Part shown: positions 1 through 11,475 of the stretch, in pieces
Position numbering within the stretch: position 1 is the stretch's first letter
How the letters are laid out: every line of letters starts with the position of its first letter
Assembly: GCA_022315425.1 (NCBI GenBank)
Contig: JAIUPT010000040.1
Location: forward strand, 868,001 to 932,000
DNA from: Pseudevernia furfuracea
Taxonomy: Eukaryota; Ascomycota; Lecanoromycetes; Lecanorales; Parmeliaceae
Length of the DNA: 64,000 nt
Reading direction: 5' to 3'
Translations under genes and position numbers: made by a program
Notes under the pieces: model-generated
The model's database searches: none
What the model was told of the DNA's origin: nothing
Seen by the model: only the letters and a program-made list of their open reading frames with translations

Positions 1-146
1 GGCCACGATAAATAGAGCCAGGAAGAAAATTGAATTCCAGCCCTACAAGACTTGGCATCCAATTGAAGTCATCCAATCCCAGCTTTTTGAGGGCGTTCAA
101 ACACAAAAAAATCCATTGACCACAACGAGCCAACTTCCTCGCCAAC

Positions 147-863
147 ATGTTCACACGAAGCATAGCAAAGCCCCTCTGCCAGCCGTCCTCTCCTCTATCT
201 GTACTCCCACCAACCTTCCTCCTTCCCCTCCGCGCCCGCCTCACAACCACCACAACCAGCACAACAACCGCGGACCCCGACCCCCCCGAAGCATCCTTCA
301 ACCAGCTCCCGACGGCGCGAACCCCCACAAACGCAACCCCAACCCCCCAACCACCACCACCGCCGCCATCGCCCCCCCCGCCGCCAAAACAACAACCGCA
401 CCGCCATCTATCCCGCCGCTCCCCGCTCCCACCCCCGACGAACCCCCACAACCTCTCCCTCCTCCCCCTCCTCGCCGCCCAACCCCCGCACTACATCACC
501 GCCCACCTCCACTCCCGCCCCTACCTCCTCACCGCCGGCGACACCCTCCGCCTCCCCTTCCACATGCCCCACGCGCCCCCCGGCACCGTCCTCCGCCTGA
601 ACCGCGCCAGCGCCATCGGCAGCCGCGACTACACCTTCCGCGGGGCGCCGTACGTGGACGAGAACCTGTTCGTGTGCCGCGCCGTGGTCGTCGGGATCGA
701 GGGGGAGCCGATGCGCGTGGTGGAGAAGACGAAGCGCAGGCAGAGGAAGGTGAAGAGGGCGAGGCATAAGATGCGCTTTACGGTGCTGAGGGTTAGGGAG
801 GTGAGGGTTTTGGCGGGGCGGAGGGAGGAGGCGGAGGCGGAGGCGGAGGCGGAGGGGAGCTGA
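147..863 (+). CDS. Mitochondrial large ribosomal subunit protein bL21m
   Basis: A 238-aa single-exon ORF that should act in the mitochondrial ribosome large subunit. The C-terminal half is the L21 fold: a stretch with LRLNRASAIGSRDYTFRGAP, then VEKTKRRQRKVKRARHKMRF and a final IxxI-like strand, as in fungal bL21m (yeast Mrpl49). The first 100 residues hold a Ser/Arg/Pro-rich presequence and a low-complexity Pro/Thr/His segment, which fits a mitochondrial transit peptide with a fungal insertion. The last residues are an Ala-Glu repeat from a GAGGCG microsatellite. The ATG at 147 is the first in frame and sits in AACATGTTC. The next gene is convergent. The family call is firm; the length of the presequence is inferred. 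Confidence 0.88.
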   Translation: MFTRSIAKPLCQPSSPLSVLPPTFLLPLRARLTTTTTSTTTADPDPPEASFNQLPTARTPTNATPTPQPPPPPPSPPPPPKQQPHRHLSRRSPLPPPTNPHNLSLLPLLAAQPPHYITAHLHSRPYLLTAGDTLRLPFHMPHAPPGTVLRLNRASAIGSRDYTFRGAPYVDENLFVCRAVVVGIEGEPMRVVEKTKRRQRKVKRARHKMRFTVLRVREVRVLAGRREEAEAEAEAEGS

Positions 864-1335
864 AGACGCTGGGTGGGAATAGACGGAATTGAAAGACGTC
901 GCGGATAAGCATCGGCCAAGATATGCGATTCTCAAGCGAGGTGTAGAGCTCTGTGAATAGCTTTGAGGCGTGATTTGCGTCAAAGGTGCGGTACATAAGA
1001 GTATCGTGTCCAAACATCACCAGCGTTTCTTGTCATGCATTGGGGTCAGGGATCAGCTGTTTGCGGCTGCCTGTAATATTTCTGGCTGAACATTCAGCTC
1101 TTGTATGCTATAAAGAGTACTGATGTAACATAAGGGTATCTACAACGGCGAGTATCAAACCGCACGGCATCCAATGCCTCAGAAATCCCGTCCCATGGGA
1201 TACTGCAGCACGCTTGAATGCTATAGAGAAGAAGAATCGTGCCTCATTACCCAAAGCCGCATGCTTTTATCCAAGATCACCGACTCCACGGGATACCGCA
1301 CAAGGCTTTCCTATCCTAACACTGACAAGTCTCAA
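864..1335. other. Intergenic, convergent 3' ends
   Basis: The 3' flanks of the bL21m gene and the Mps1 kinase gene meet here. I see no coding potential or RNA gene. Confidence 0.6.
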
Positions 1336-3900
1336 TCAAGCCCTTCCCTCCTCAACTGCCGCTTTGATCGAAGCGAAAAACTTCGCCGGCCAGGTAGACA
1401 TTTCCCCGTCACTCGGCATGCCTTTCTCACGAACATGCTTGATGATGTTATGCTGTAGTCTAGCAATCAGTTCCTGACTGACGGGAACCGTGTCCTTGGC
1501 GGCTGCGTCTGGATACAGAAAAGGGTCACCATATGTCAGGAGCTGCTCAACGGTCGGTCTCTGAGTGGGACTACGGTTTAGACACCCTCTGAGAGTCCTA
1601 ATCAGGCCACTGGGAACCGTGAGGCCTCCAATGCCAATGTCGGGAAAGCTGATGACATGGTTGGGATTCGGTATGGCCATTATTTTCCGATACTGATCCG
1701 AGATGTGAGCAAAGGGGGGCTTGCCGTAGGTCATTTGGTACAGAATACATCCCAAGCTCCACACATCGCTCGGTTTGCCTAATTTCATGACCTTGCCCAT
1801 GATAGAAGGCTGTCCGCTGCCAGCATTTGAGTCGACTAGAGCTTCCGGAGACATGTAGTTGGGTGTACCGATATGCTGCTCGCGATGTACATTAACAGTA
1901 TCGTCTGCTATAGCATTGGAAATTCCAAAATCGATCAGCTTCAACTTGCCCTGCAGGAGAAGGAAATTCGCCGGTTTAAGATCTGAATGGACGATATCGT
2001 ACTGGTGCACTGCCTGCACGCATTCAAGCATCTCCTTCCAGAAATAGCGGGTGAACGTAACGTCAAAGGTGGCGTCTTCAGAGTTGAGCCGAAGTGTGAG
2101 CACTCGGTTCAGATCACTTTCGCCCATCTCCATGAGGACGCTAAGAGTATGTCTCTCTTCGTTGATCTCCCAATCAAGGAGCGTGACTACACGATCCACC
2201 TTCTCTAGCTTTTTCAACAGATCGATCTCGCCTTTGTACCCGCGAATGGCTAATTCGTCTTGATCTTCAAGCGTGACTCTCTTCAAAGCAAAGACCTTGT
2301 AATTCTCGGCCATGACACGGTAAACCTTAGAGCTGCCTCCCCGGCCAATGCAATCCATGCGAGTGAAGAGTTTGCCATTGACGGAGATGTAGTTACGCTT
2401 CTTCTTTGCCTGACTTGCTGAGGCCGCACCAGCGTTCGCCGTTGCAGTCTCCAGCATTGTCATCTTTGGTGGCGGTGGAGCTGGCCGATGCGGTGTGTTC
2501 TGACTCCGCACTGCGAGAGCCGGCCTCTGTGGTGATACCATCGCTGGCGTTTGAATGAGCATCTTTTCGTCTAACATGATATTCAACTTCTGTTTCTCAG
2601 ACAAAGCGGAACCATTGGGCTTGTTTCGCTTGAAGGTTGGTGGAGGTTCATTTTCTTGATCAAATCGTGATGGTAATGGGGGTAATGGTGGCACTTTGAA
2701 AACAGGCTGAATACGTTTCTCTGATGATGCTTCCTTGCTAGACAGTGGGCCAGGCCTTGGCCTACTCTCAATTGTGTCAATGAGGGCTTTGGGTAGTTCC
2801 TGGTTGCTCGGCATTGGACTACCGGTGATGATATCAGCCTGGCTTTGAAACTGTACGTGAGGTGGACGTTCGTGATGGGGTGACTTTGGTCGGCTAGTAG
2901 GCCTATCAACGCCCCTGGGGGATGCATCGGCGACTTGCAGCAAGGGAGATTCTCTTCTTTCATCGGATGAAAGCAGTTGCCCACCGCCTGACGAGAGCGC
3001 ATCCTCGTGTATTGGGCTCTGGTCTTCGTCGCTCTGCCTCCTTTTCATGCCTCTCCTTGCTGGACCACTTAGGTATCGACCAGTCACCTTGCCCACTCTC
3101 TTGATCCGCATTGATCCTTGTACTCCAGTCTCTTCACCTTTTGTCCTGTTTATAGAGAGATTGCTCATTTGCAAAGCTGTCTCGTGGATACTAGAGTGCT
3201 CTCGGGAGTTTGACATAAGCTCGGCTTGAGCTTCAGATCCAGCTGACGAAGGTCTCGCAGTGCTTGATTCGCGCGCATCCGAAGACAAATTCTCAGATCT
3301 TGTGACTGCAGGGATTTTCTGGTAACCTCGAGTTCGAGGAGCAGGTGTAATGAGATCGCGTCGGTGCTGCGCTTGTTCCGGAGAGTTGTCGACTGCTGTC
3401 GTCTTCCGTAGTGTTGAAGGTGCCACTGTGCCGACGTTCAGTCGAACAATGCGTGGACTTCCAGATCGTGATGAAGTAGGAGATGTGGTACGTTCCCTGA
3501 GGCGGATAGCTCCCACGGGAATTGGACTTCTTCGTCTCACTACATTGGCCCTATCTTGTAATACGCCCCCAATATGAAATTCATTCTTTTGTGATGGTGA
3601 AGATCCTCCTAGAACTGATGCTTCTTCACCAAGTAAAGCCTTAGCTTCTGCGCTGAATTTCATTGGAGCCACAGGCGCTTCATCATCTGAGCTGTCTCCG
3701 ATGGAGAACTTCCATGCTTGGGGTAGAACAGATACATTGGCGTCTGACCTTTGGGATAAGGGCGCGTTGCGCTTCAGGTTTGGTCTCGAGGGTTGGCTTC
3801 TGAGATTTTGTCGCGACTTCGGGCGTCCTGGTGGGTCAAGGTAGCTTGCGCCTATAGGTGTTGGAGATGCTGCGATGGCGGCCATTGTATCCAGGGTCAT
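1336..3900 (-). CDS. mps1: Mps1/TTK-type spindle checkpoint protein kinase
   Basis: An 854-aa intronless ORF. The N-terminal ~500 residues are Ser/Pro-rich and disordered. The kinase domain runs roughly from residue 510 to 799. It has the glycine loop IGRGGSSKVYRV, the VAIK-like lysine in FALKRV, the catalytic loop HSDLKPANF (Ser replacing Arg of HRD, which is characteristic of Mps1/TTK), the LIDFGIS magnesium loop, GTPNYMSPEA in the activation segment and SDVWSLGCILY. A ~55-residue tail follows. Mps1 acts at kinetochores and at spindle pole bodies in the family. The start ATG at 3900 has a second Met five codons later (MAAIAAS) that could equally be used. It is transcribed in the same direction as the PP2C gene upstream of it. 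Confidence 0.92.
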   Translation of the reverse strand: MTLDTMAAIAASPTPIGASYLDPPGRPKSRQNLRSQPSRPNLKRNAPLSQRSDANVSVLPQAWKFSIGDSSDDEAPVAPMKFSAEAKALLGEEASVLGGSSPSQKNEFHIGGVLQDRANVVRRRSPIPVGAIRLRERTTSPTSSRSGSPRIVRLNVGTVAPSTLRKTTAVDNSPEQAQHRRDLITPAPRTRGYQKIPAVTRSENLSSDARESSTARPSSAGSEAQAELMSNSREHSSIHETALQMSNLSINRTKGEETGVQGSMRIKRVGKVTGRYLSGPARRGMKRRQSDEDQSPIHEDALSSGGGQLLSSDERRESPLLQVADASPRGVDRPTSRPKSPHHERPPHVQFQSQADIITGSPMPSNQELPKALIDTIESRPRPGPLSSKEASSEKRIQPVFKVPPLPPLPSRFDQENEPPPTFKRNKPNGSALSEKQKLNIMLDEKMLIQTPAMVSPQRPALAVRSQNTPHRPAPPPPKMTMLETATANAGAASASQAKKKRNYISVNGKLFTRMDCIGRGGSSKVYRVMAENYKVFALKRVTLEDQDELAIRGYKGEIDLLKKLEKVDRVVTLLDWEINEERHTLSVLMEMGESDLNRVLTLRLNSEDATFDVTFTRYFWKEMLECVQAVHQYDIVHSDLKPANFLLLQGKLKLIDFGISNAIADDTVNVHREQHIGTPNYMSPEALVDSNAGSGQPSIMGKVMKLGKPSDVWSLGCILYQMTYGKPPFAHISDQYRKIMAIPNPNHVISFPDIGIGGLTVPSGLIRTLRGCLNRSPTQRPTVEQLLTYGDPFLYPDAAAKDTVPVSQELIARLQHNIIKHVREKGMPSDGEMSTWPAKFFASIKAAVEEGRA

Positions 3901-4540
3901 GCGTTCGGGACTGAGGGCGACGCAGAAAACATGACTGCTACCTGACCTGAAGACTGTAGTATAGCAGTCAATTTCAAGGGAGCAGTGTGGAATGGATGCT
4001 GAATTGTTGGATTCGAGTCGTCGCCCTCAGAAGTGGAAAAGCGCGCGGCGATTGGCGGCAAGAAGCTGTTTATTCGGTTGTTGCTATGGACAACCAATTA
4101 TGTTGGATACAGCGAGGACACCAATTGATCTTTCCACCTAGCGGGATGTCGTCGCTGTATCAAGTAGCTCACATCTGGATCGTACGAGTATTTTCTCAAT
4201 TAATACGACCTTTTCAGGACTTTCGTCGATTTGACAGTCCCTACAGAAATTCGACACTCCCTTATAACACAAATTTTGATATTAGAAATCTGTCTCTAGC
4301 TCCAGAATCGTGCTATCTAGCCATTCAATTGAAATTTTTTTATGTAAATACTACAGGATGCCCGTTGTCCTAAATTTCAACTCAAAACATGGCTGACCAC
4401 CCTCACCACTGAACGGTCAAAGCTTTGACCTCTCGCCATGTGACATTTTTCCATCCTCGAAGCGCCTGCAATGCCGCTCTACTCGTAAAATGAGACGCCG
4501 CCCAAATCCAACGGATGTATGTACATTTCCGAGACTTATG
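3901..4540. other. Intergenic, upstream of the kinase gene
   Basis: About 640 bp between the 3' end of the PP2C gene and the kinase start. It must hold the kinase promoter. No further gene is seen. Confidence 0.5.
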
Positions 4541-5804
4541 TTACTTGTTCTGGACCACGATAGCGACGATGACACAGATATCATCGACCTTTCCGCCGTG
4601 ATAGTTCTCGTGTGGATAGAACTTTTGGACCTCTTTGGCAAAAGGACCATCCCGCTTGGTGTTCATACTGGCAGCTTTAGCTTCCCCAACAACATTGATC
4701 GCCAACAGCGTTTGTAAGTTGTTCTCATATTGCTTGGGAATCCCGCCATCCTGTGTGAGATCGTGTATCCTTTCGGATACAGTCGTGCCTTCCTCGCCGG
4801 TCTTCCAAGCGTGAAACCCAGTCATCTGCTGGCTCACAATTTTCAGCAACTCACGTGTGCTCAGATTGTCCCAGACACCGTCAGTGGCAAACATCAAGAC
4901 ATCGCCATGACGTACTTCATGACTTGTGTCGTTCGAATCTTCAGGGGAATCGCTCAACTGCTTCCCACCGAAAAGCCGCGAGAGAGCAAGTATCTTTGGC
5001 GGTATCACGGAGAGCTGAAAAGGTGTATTGAACGCGTGCGTCTGAGGGTTCGAGAAATGGTGGACAGCATTCAGACGGAAATGTATGAACCCCGAGTCTC
5101 CAAGGCTGTCGCTACATGTAAGCCTGGATCATTGGGCTGCCGCCACTGCAGACTCACTTAGCCACCTTCAAGTTCCCTTCTTCGCCCCCAGTGGCTACAC
5201 ATGCCGTGCTCCCTCCACCATCAATTTTGCCCTCCCGGACTATATCCTGATACGCATCCCCAAGAATAAATTGAGGCCAAAGATCTTTCTTGTCCGGCGA
5301 ACGTAGTTCTCTGGTGACCTTAGCCATCGCTTGACAAAGGCCATGGGAGAAATTGGCGGAGTCAATTCCTTGATCGGCCCATCCACCCACTCCATCGGCT
5401 ACGCCAAATGCCACGTTGCTGCTATTCCCTGCCCTGCTCACGAAGAAAGCATCCTGGCCGCTGTTAGGCCGCCCCGTAAAAACGTCTTGCCCAGAGATAA
5501 TGTGCGCCTGGGCACTGAAGGTAAAGCCGTCCTTCTTAGGATCGAAGTGGCGTCCTTTGGCGGAAAATGAGGCTCCAATCCGATAGGAGAAGGTGAGATT
5601 CGAAGAGGGCGTAGGTGTCGACTGTGACGGCGTTGAAACTGTGAACCTGCGCACCGAATGACCTGTAGTATGGCAGGTAGGCGCTTCAGCGGGAGAGCAT
5701 CGTGGGTGGAGGCCTTGCTGCGTGACAAAGAGCGCACTGCGCCTTGCTGGGCATTGCAGAATTGGGGATGCAGATAAATTGCCCAAGATGCTCAGTCGAC
5801 GCAT
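4541..5804 (-). CDS. ptc7: Ptc7-type mitochondrial PP2C protein phosphatase
   Basis: Two exons, 5804..5158 and 5111..4541, give 405 aa. The 46-nt intron starts GTGAGT and ends TGTAG, and the join restores the AND-LGDSGF core of the PP2C fold. The N-terminus (MRRLSILGNLSASP) is Arg/Ser-rich like a mitochondrial presequence. Family motifs are FGVADGVGGWADQGID with the metal-binding Asp, GGGSTACVA, MFATDGVWDNLS and, near the C-terminus, KVDDICVIVAIV. This is the short Ptc7 layout that in yeast dephosphorylates coenzyme Q pathway proteins. Role and location are taken from the family. It is divergent from prp4 over a shared ~350-bp promoter. Confidence 0.88.
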
Positions 5805-6152
5805 GCTGTTGGGTTGAGCAAAGCTAAGAATCCATTGACCGCGACAGCGCCATGGCCAAAAGGACTACGGGGCAAGCGTTACGTCAATTGACTTCAAGAC
5901 TAAAGGCAAGCACTAGCGAAGCAAAAGGTTACTCGGCAGACCTTCCCTTTTTATACACCTCTGTTCACACTATCGACTAAAGTAGCGTTAACGTCGGCCG
6001 TCGTCGCCAGCACAGGGCCCCACAGCGCGGCAGCGGCGTCAACGCGCTCACTAGCGTGTTGTACCTGCCTCTGTCTTGGATGACTTTGGGAAAGACTCTG
6101 ACTCCCTCCTTGATTGCAATCAACTACCTCAGTCTTTCGCAATACCGCCGTC
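5805..6152. promoter_or_regulatory. Divergent promoter ptc7 / prp4
   Basis: A 348-bp region between two genes transcribed away from each other. It holds no ORF of note, and no specific factor site is claimed. Confidence 0.5.
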
Positions 6153-7897
6153 ATGATGCATCCGGCGAGACAAGCGTATGTAGAGGAGGATGACCCTAAG
6201 GTAAGCAGGCATTCTTGCACTTCTTTTTGTCTCGGAAATGTTCATGCGAGTATCCCAGAGCGCCGCGTGTCTCAGACTGGAGACGTTCGCTTGGGGAGAT
6301 GGCTAGGATCCCAGCTGATGGAATGCCCCGAATCCCTAGGATACAGAGATGGGGGTGGATCTTGCGAATATACGTATGGAAGACCCAATGGGGGATGAAA
6401 AGAAAAACTCACAGATTTACAGCCCTTGATCGAGACCACTACCTACCTACAGCCGCTGCTGGTATTGCGCCTGAGAAAGCTTCAGCAATCCTCTCACAAT
6501 TCTCCCGACGACGGCGAGCAGCAGCCATAGCTGTACCGACAGACGATGGCCGGGTACGCGCACGATTACGAGAAATGGGCGAGCCCATAACGATCTTTGG
6601 GGAAGGACCAGGAGATAGAAGAGACAGGTTGAGGGAGCTCTTGACGACACAGGCCGAGCTTGATGCCGGAGAGGATGGCGAGGGCGATATCCAAATGCAG
6701 GACGAATCACAGGACGGTGCCCTGGGAGAGCAAGACGAGGAATTCTACACAGAGGGAATGCCAGAGCTGCTGGAAGCTCGAAAAGCTATTGCGAGGTATT
6801 CACTACCAAGAGCAAGGGACAGGATCGCTAACCAGAAAATGGAATCGAACATATCTCTACGTGCGCACATTAAGCACAGGAAAGCTATCAAGGAGCGGCT
6901 AGCCAATTTTGAGCTCTTTGGCACGCAAATTGCTGGCGATCGGCCTGTGAGCATTTCTCGATTCTCCCCCAATGGAGAATTGATTGCTGCTGGAAACTGG
7001 TCTGGCGGAATAAAGCTCCTTGATATACCCAATCTGAATGAGAAAAGGACTCTACGAGGACATACAGATCGAGTAGGAGGGATCAGTTGGTTTCCTGAAG
7101 CTACTATTCCAGGAAGCACTGTCTCGAAAGAAGCAGTCAATCTGGCTAGCAGCGGCGGGGAAGGCAATATTCACCTTTGGAATCTGAAGCAAGACACTCC
7201 TATCTCTACTCTTTCAGGCCACACCGCGCGAGTGTGTCGAGTCGAGTTCCACCCTTCCGGTCAATACCTTGCATCAGCTTCTTACGATACCACATGGCGA
7301 TTATGGGACGTCGCTACAACGACAGAGCTGCTACTCCAAGAAGGTCATTCACGGGAAGTCTACGCATTGAGCTTCAACACCGACGGAAGTCTGCTCGCCA
7401 GCGCTGGGCTTGACAGCATCGGCAGGGTATGGGACTTGCGCACTGGGAGGACTGTCATGATTCTGGACGGCCACATCAAAGACATTTACGCTCTAGACTG
7501 GAGCTATGACGGACACAGAGTCCTATCTGGAGCTGCAGACGGATGGATCAAGTGCTGGGATGTGCGTATGGTGCGGCAGAATGGCCAGGTAGGGGCTCAC
7601 AAAGGAGTGGTCTCCGATATACGGTGGTTCAAGGGCGAAGACTGCACCTTGGCGCCAGAGAAGAATGACAAGGAGGACGTTCAGCCGAAGAAGTCGGGGA
7701 CGTTTTTTGTTTCAAGCGGGTTCGATAAGAACGTCAACATCTTCTCCGCGGATGACTGGGCGCTTGCAAAGACCTTGAGTGGGCATTCGGGCAATGTCCT
7801 GTCCTGTGATGTGTCTCGCTCGGGCCGGTGGATCGCCAGTAGCGGCCACGATCGGACTGTGAAGCTTTGGGGTTGTGATGATGGTGGAGCTGTGTAG
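6153..7897 (+). CDS. prp4: U4/U6 snRNP splicing factor Prp4 (WD40)
   Basis: Proposed exons 6153..6200, 6340..6373 and 6453..7897 give 508 aa. The first intron is GTAAGC...CCCTAG (139 nt) and the second GTATGG...CTACAG (79 nt). The 34-nt middle exon encodes DTEMGVDLANI and keeps frame on both sides. The SFM/Prp4 motif follows: AAAIAVPTDDGRVRARLREMGEPITIFGEGPGDRRDRL. The C-terminal ~300 residues form a WD40 propeller with repeats such as LRGHTDRVGGISW, LSGHTARVCRVEFHPSG, DGHIKDIYALDWSYDG and LSGHSGNVLSCDVS. In the family it holds U4/U6 in the tri-snRNP. The large exon is certain; the two small 5' exons are inferred from splice sites and phase. Confidence 0.88.
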
Positions 7898-10800
7898 GCC
7901 ACTGGGCTATTGGCCCATTTCTATATGATACCCACGCTCAAGCCTTGAGCGGACCAGAGACTATAATTACCGATCGTTAGCGAAAGAGCTTTATGAGAAG
8001 ATCCTGATGAATATGCCCATCCTACGGGTCTATCAGACTAATCGTTACAGTGGTGCCCTGAACAGTATCGAGGCGCCGTCGTCTGAGCACCAATCACTGG
8101 CTCTCAGGCATTTATTCTGAGTTCTCCGTCGCCCATTTCCCCCTTTACAGCCAATTCTCCTGTTGCGAGACACCAGACTACCATCAATAGAGATACCAGA
8201 ATAGCCGCTTTGTGTCGCATAAAGCTCTGCATAAGATCCAATGCTAAAATTACCACAACGGTTGGTATCTCCATGTCCAAAGATCGTGCCAGAAATCAAC
8301 GTCATTTTTCGACGTACAATAGAAAATCGAGTACTGCGGACTTTAACGAGAAGGACGAGGCTCGAAAAACCCACAATGACGAAACAAGTCGGAGCCAAAC
8401 ACCTTGACTTTGCGTCGAGCTTGCCGTTTCATAAAATTTGATAATACTGTTCAAGAGAATACTACCAACATGGGTATCCTGCAATGATGCGATTGTCTAA
8501 TCTACCATGGTTTGATTCTGAAGATAAGTATCTGGCCAGCTCCTCTCTGTATACGACGTTCGCTCTATTCTCTTACTGCTACAAGATGACCTGTCTCGAA
8601 ATTCAGCCGAGGCTCGTACCAGCATGAGAAATGAAGCATAAGCAGGGGCGTCCATCTCGCGTTGCCAGTAACTCGGGGTTTATGCCGGCTTACCGACATT
8701 TGTTGTATGATGGCAGTCGTTTTCCGTTTGTGTTTATACTTGTCAAATTACAGACTCCAAGGATGAATCGTCGGTGTTTCAAAAGGAGAAACGATAAGGT
8801 AGCTTTTCCCGTGATTGGTACGCCGCCACTTCTATGAACCTGGGCCTGATCTGTTCTATTAATTCTATGCTCCTTTCCTTCTCCGATTCACGCTGTTATG
8901 GACGATGGCCCGGTCCTCGCCTCTTTCATTCTTGGTGGCTGGGTCTGATGTTGCGGCCTGATTCTGCGGCTGTCCTACTATGACTGCCGGACTCATCCGT
9001 GGCTGCAGTACCTAATCTTTCAATCGAGAAACCTCTCGTGTCCGGAGATTTGTCTAGTATGTGGGATTTCTAGTACCAAGAGGGTATATTGTGTCATAGT
9101 ATTGTCAGTGGATTATTGGGTGCAGCGAAAACACAAGCTTCAAATTGCTGGATCTTATCTAGAGGTGTTCCCTACCTGTCATGAAGATCGAAAACGAATC
9201 TACTCTCCGCTTGGCGTCCTCCAACTCTGGGGCCAGAGAGTCTACCGAAAGGTACTTCATTACTCTGTGAGATAATCCATCCAGGGACATCGCTTCCATT
9301 CCAGTTCAAAACCTTGACATGAAATCAGTCTTGACAGACTAAGGGTTTTCAGCTCAACTTTTTGAGAGAGTGAGGACGATGGCCTTCCGAGATAAGCCAA
9401 CGGTTAGGGAGGAACTACTCAACTTTGTGTCAATAGAGGCTTATGATGCATGCCCTTGTGGTCGCTCCAGACAAGACCCCCTTCGATGGGAATCTTGCGT
9501 CCTTCCGAATCGTTACGTTGAAAGCCAGGCTGCCCAGCGCGAGGTGTTGTAGCCACGGCACTAAACTGGGGGTTTTTTTCATAGTAGCGAGAGTGTGTAT
9601 GGGAGTTAATTCAAAGGGTGAAGCTGCTGTTCGTTCAGGGAAGGTACCGCCGCCTTTCTCCAAGGCCAGACGGTAGTTGGATCATGGCCTGCGAAGATAA
9701 AAAGCTTTCATTTAACTCGTAGCACACTGCTTCAAAAGAGCATCGACAATACCTGGAACACGCGTCATCGTAGAAACTGCGCTAGAGCGAAGGTTGAAGG
9801 GTTTCATCCACGTCCTCCACCTATGACCGTGCATCCAAATCACATAAGAACCATCTGTAATGCGACGCAAGAGATTGTGCAGCCTGGGATATTTTGGAAG
9901 TGAGCGATCCTACTGGCTGAATGGTGCTATCGGAGTCTGTGGTGTGACGGTTCAAAAAGGCTCAGCAAACGGCCAAGCGTCAAAGTAGTATGTTGCTCCG
10001 GATCGGGATACCGGGCGTCGTATCTGGTCTGGAAGACAACGCGCTTGAGCGTCGCAAGGGGCAGATTAGAGACGAGAGATGTCGACAGAGCATGGTATGG
10101 AGGCGTTGGCTTTAGACGTTCTCTACGACCCTACGTGATTCGAAACACACTAAGACGTATGACGAACCTCATCGTTCTGTAGAGCTGGGCGAGAGAAAAA
10201 ATGCTGTCGACGAAAGCGAAAGTAGTGCAAGCCTGGAGGATTAGAGGTAAATTCTGCCAACTGAAGAGAGCCATGGCATATATGTCCTTGGATACTGAGA
10301 CAAACGAGGATAGCGACTCGAGTATGGTAATTAGTAGAGACACAACTCCAGTCTTTGAGGGTTGTGTATTACCACTCTCTTTCTAAAAGACATGCGAAGA
10401 ATTTAATGACTGTGCACTAGGAGTAGCACATGCATAGCGGACTTTACAGATATCAAGGTAGTCTTATGGGCTGGATGTAGGAACGCTTACCAGCCCAAAA
10501 CATAAGGATCTGTGCTGCTATAGTATCTTGCAGCTCCATTTTGCGGCGGCTGGTTTGGAAAAGGGAGTCGGGTGAGTATTCTATGGAGCTTCGAGAGATC
10601 TGTTTTTTGACTTGATTTGAAATCCTATCAAAGAAAATGTGTGTGTTTGTTGCACAACAATTTCGTATACCGTACTTGAGTATTGAAGCCAACTCGATTG
10701 ATCAACTCCGAAGAAAAGAATCACTATCTAAGTTGGCTTCATATGTGCGCTTCGTCTTTCATTCCTAACAGGATGTGAAGTGGAAGAATCAAGTAGAATC

Positions 10801-11475
10801 CGCGAGACGTCAGGTGGGCAAAGTTGCACCTGGAACGAGCAACGCAAATGCTAACATGATCCATCATGGAACTCCTCGGTTGTGGCTGCTTTTGGACTCG
10901 CGTCCTCTGATCTTACGAGTGCTCTACCGACTTCCGCAACGATTTTGTGATGGGCTGCATCCCTGCACTATGAGAATCTATCAATCCAGTATACGGATTC
11001 AGCCAGTAAAAGCCTTCTGTCAGAGCCGGCGACAATGTGCCTGGACCGCAACCGTTGTAGCTCCGAGCAAGCATTTCGACATAGACGTCGGTCTAGATCA
11101 CTCTTTTCAGTCCTTGAAACACGGCGATCAATCCGACCAGCGTCCTTTTCCTCCGGATTTGTACCATCCAAATTAGCCTATTCTGTCCAATGCGACCCTT
11201 GGAAGGCGTTCATTCGGAGTGGTTGCCTTTTTGCAATCGATCCGGTCTCGAGTCGCAGTTTTTCGTTCTGGCGTCGATCCCCAGTCGAAGTCCACGAGAA
11301 TAGATCTAATTCATAGTCGAAGCAGCCTCTGTGGGCAGCCATTGCTGAAAGATTCGGACCATTTGCCCCATTGTTTCAGCTTTTTCAAGATTTCAACATT
11401 CTGTCCGATGTCGAATCCCGGTCGAAGTCATTGGAGATCTGCTGGACCTGGCGGTTTGTCAGATTCAGTACCGCT
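7898..11475. other. Gene-poor 3.6 kb interval
   Basis: Only short overlapping ORFs in several frames occur here, most beginning at non-ATG codons. Apart from a weak small ORF at 8045-8305, I recognise no protein, RNA gene, terminal repeat or tandem array. Confidence 0.45.
8045..8305 (-). CDS. Possible small Cys-containing ORF, unidentified
   Basis: An 86-codon ATG-started ORF (MTLISGTIFGHGDTNRCG...) with five cysteines spread over the chain and a basic centre. The same frame stays open for another 31 codons upstream without an ATG. That upstream part is hydrophobic (CFVIVGFSSLVLLVKV) and could be the end of a signal-peptide exon. I cannot place it in a family. It may be a decayed or spliced small secreted protein, or chance. 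Confidence 0.15.
   Translation of the reverse strand: MTLISGTIFGHGDTNRCGNFSIGSYAELYATQSGYSGISIDGSLVSRNRRIGCKGGNGRRRTQNKCLRASDWCSDDGASILFRAPL

Noticed and set aside
195..1013. Long minus-strand ORFs opposite the bL21m gene
   Set aside because: They are shadows of a GC-rich Pro/Arg-coding region with no recognisable protein.
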